From a bacterium (GTDB lineage: Bacteria; Planctomycetota; UBA11346): a DNA stretch of 7,690 nucleotides. The DNA is taken from NCBI GenBank assembly GCA_020049615.1, contig JAIFKN010000267.1, positions 1-7,690 of the forward strand, given 5' to 3'. Made by a program: the position numbers and the translations under genes. Shown here in pieces: positions 7,583 to 7,690 of the stretch; position 1 is the stretch's first letter; each line of letters starts with the position of its first letter. A model generated the notes under the pieces. The model was not told the origin of the DNA and searched no databases. It saw only the letters and a list, made by a program, of their open reading frames with translations.

Positions 7583-7690
7583 CTAGGCGCTCGGCGGCCC
7601 GCGCATGCGGTTCCACTGCACGCAGTCGGCGTAGCTGACGCCGCTGCCGCCGAAGATGTCGAGGGCGCTGCCGATGGTCACATCGACGCG
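7583..7690 (-). CDS. hisA: HisA, eukaryotic (HIS6-like) type, C-terminal end only
   Basis: The last 35 codons before a TAG at 7585-7583; the rest lies beyond the right edge. The translation includes VTIGSALDIFGGSGVSYADC, then VQWNRM and a short tail ending GPPSA. The pattern VTxGSALDIFGG...Y.D...W is that of the C-terminus of eukaryotic-type phosphoribosylformimino-5-aminoimidazole carboxamide ribotide isomerase (TIGR02129, yeast HIS6). That enzyme carries out the HisA step of histidine synthesis as a soluble TIM barrel. The usual bacterial HisA ends differently. The call rests on one motif from memory, so the family is likely but not certain. It converges on the fusion gene with 23 bases between the two stops and no clear terminator hairpin. 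Confidence 0.65.
   Translation of the reverse strand, partial: RVDVTIGSALDIFGGSGVSYADCVQWNRMRGPPSA

Noticed and set aside
6549..7616. A 355-codon open frame on the minus strand
   Set aside because: It is antisense to the membrane half of the fusion and rich in His/Gly/Asp/Gln like other shadows here. The plus-strand reading has clear hydrophobic helices.

Overview
The window is a very GC-rich piece of bacterial chromosome (roughly 70 % GC by eye, strong G/C at third codon positions). Gene content and order (MoxR ATPase, DUF58, BatA-type membrane protein, second VWA membrane protein, plus a receiver/RsbW-like ATPase and an apparent eukaryotic-type HisA) fit a member of the Planctomycetota or a related PVC lineage. 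This placement is inferred from gene families, not from a marker gene.

Left two-thirds (1-5525, minus strand): one operon-like run read leftward. It begins with a MoxR-family AAA+ ATPase (4467-5525). Four bases later comes a DUF58 protein with a MIDAS motif (3506-4462), then a BatA-type double-transmembrane/VWA protein (1206-3398). Seven bases after that is a second membrane-anchored VWA protein that runs off the left edge (1-1198). This is the known MoxR/VWA arrangement, in which an ATPase works with metal-binding VWA partners at the membrane, probably as a chaperone or assembly machine. The substrate cannot be told from the sequence. The only sizeable gap in the run, between DUF58 and the BatA-type gene, is almost filled by a perfect 7-base tandem repeat (3410-3491, about 11.7 copies). 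An upstream ATG, overlapping the DUF58 stop codon as ATGA, reads through the repeat in frame into the BatA-type gene.

Centre (5526-5702): a 177-base divergent intergenic region with ribosome binding sites for both flanking genes, two short perfect palindromes and a weak promoter candidate for the MoxR operon.

Right third (5703-7559, plus strand): one open frame of 618 codons joining two things usually separate. These are a response-regulator receiver with an RsbW-like ATPase domain (residues 1-about 282) and an unrecognised four-helix membrane protein (residues 293-618). The join is a short Arg/Pro/Ser linker with atypical codons, so it is either a true fusion or two genes whose stop codon has been lost.

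Right edge (7583-7690, minus strand): the last 35 codons of a gene whose C-terminus looks like eukaryotic-type (HIS6-like) HisA of histidine synthesis. It converges on the fusion gene with 23 bases between them. No RNA gene, insertion sequence or CRISPR array was seen.
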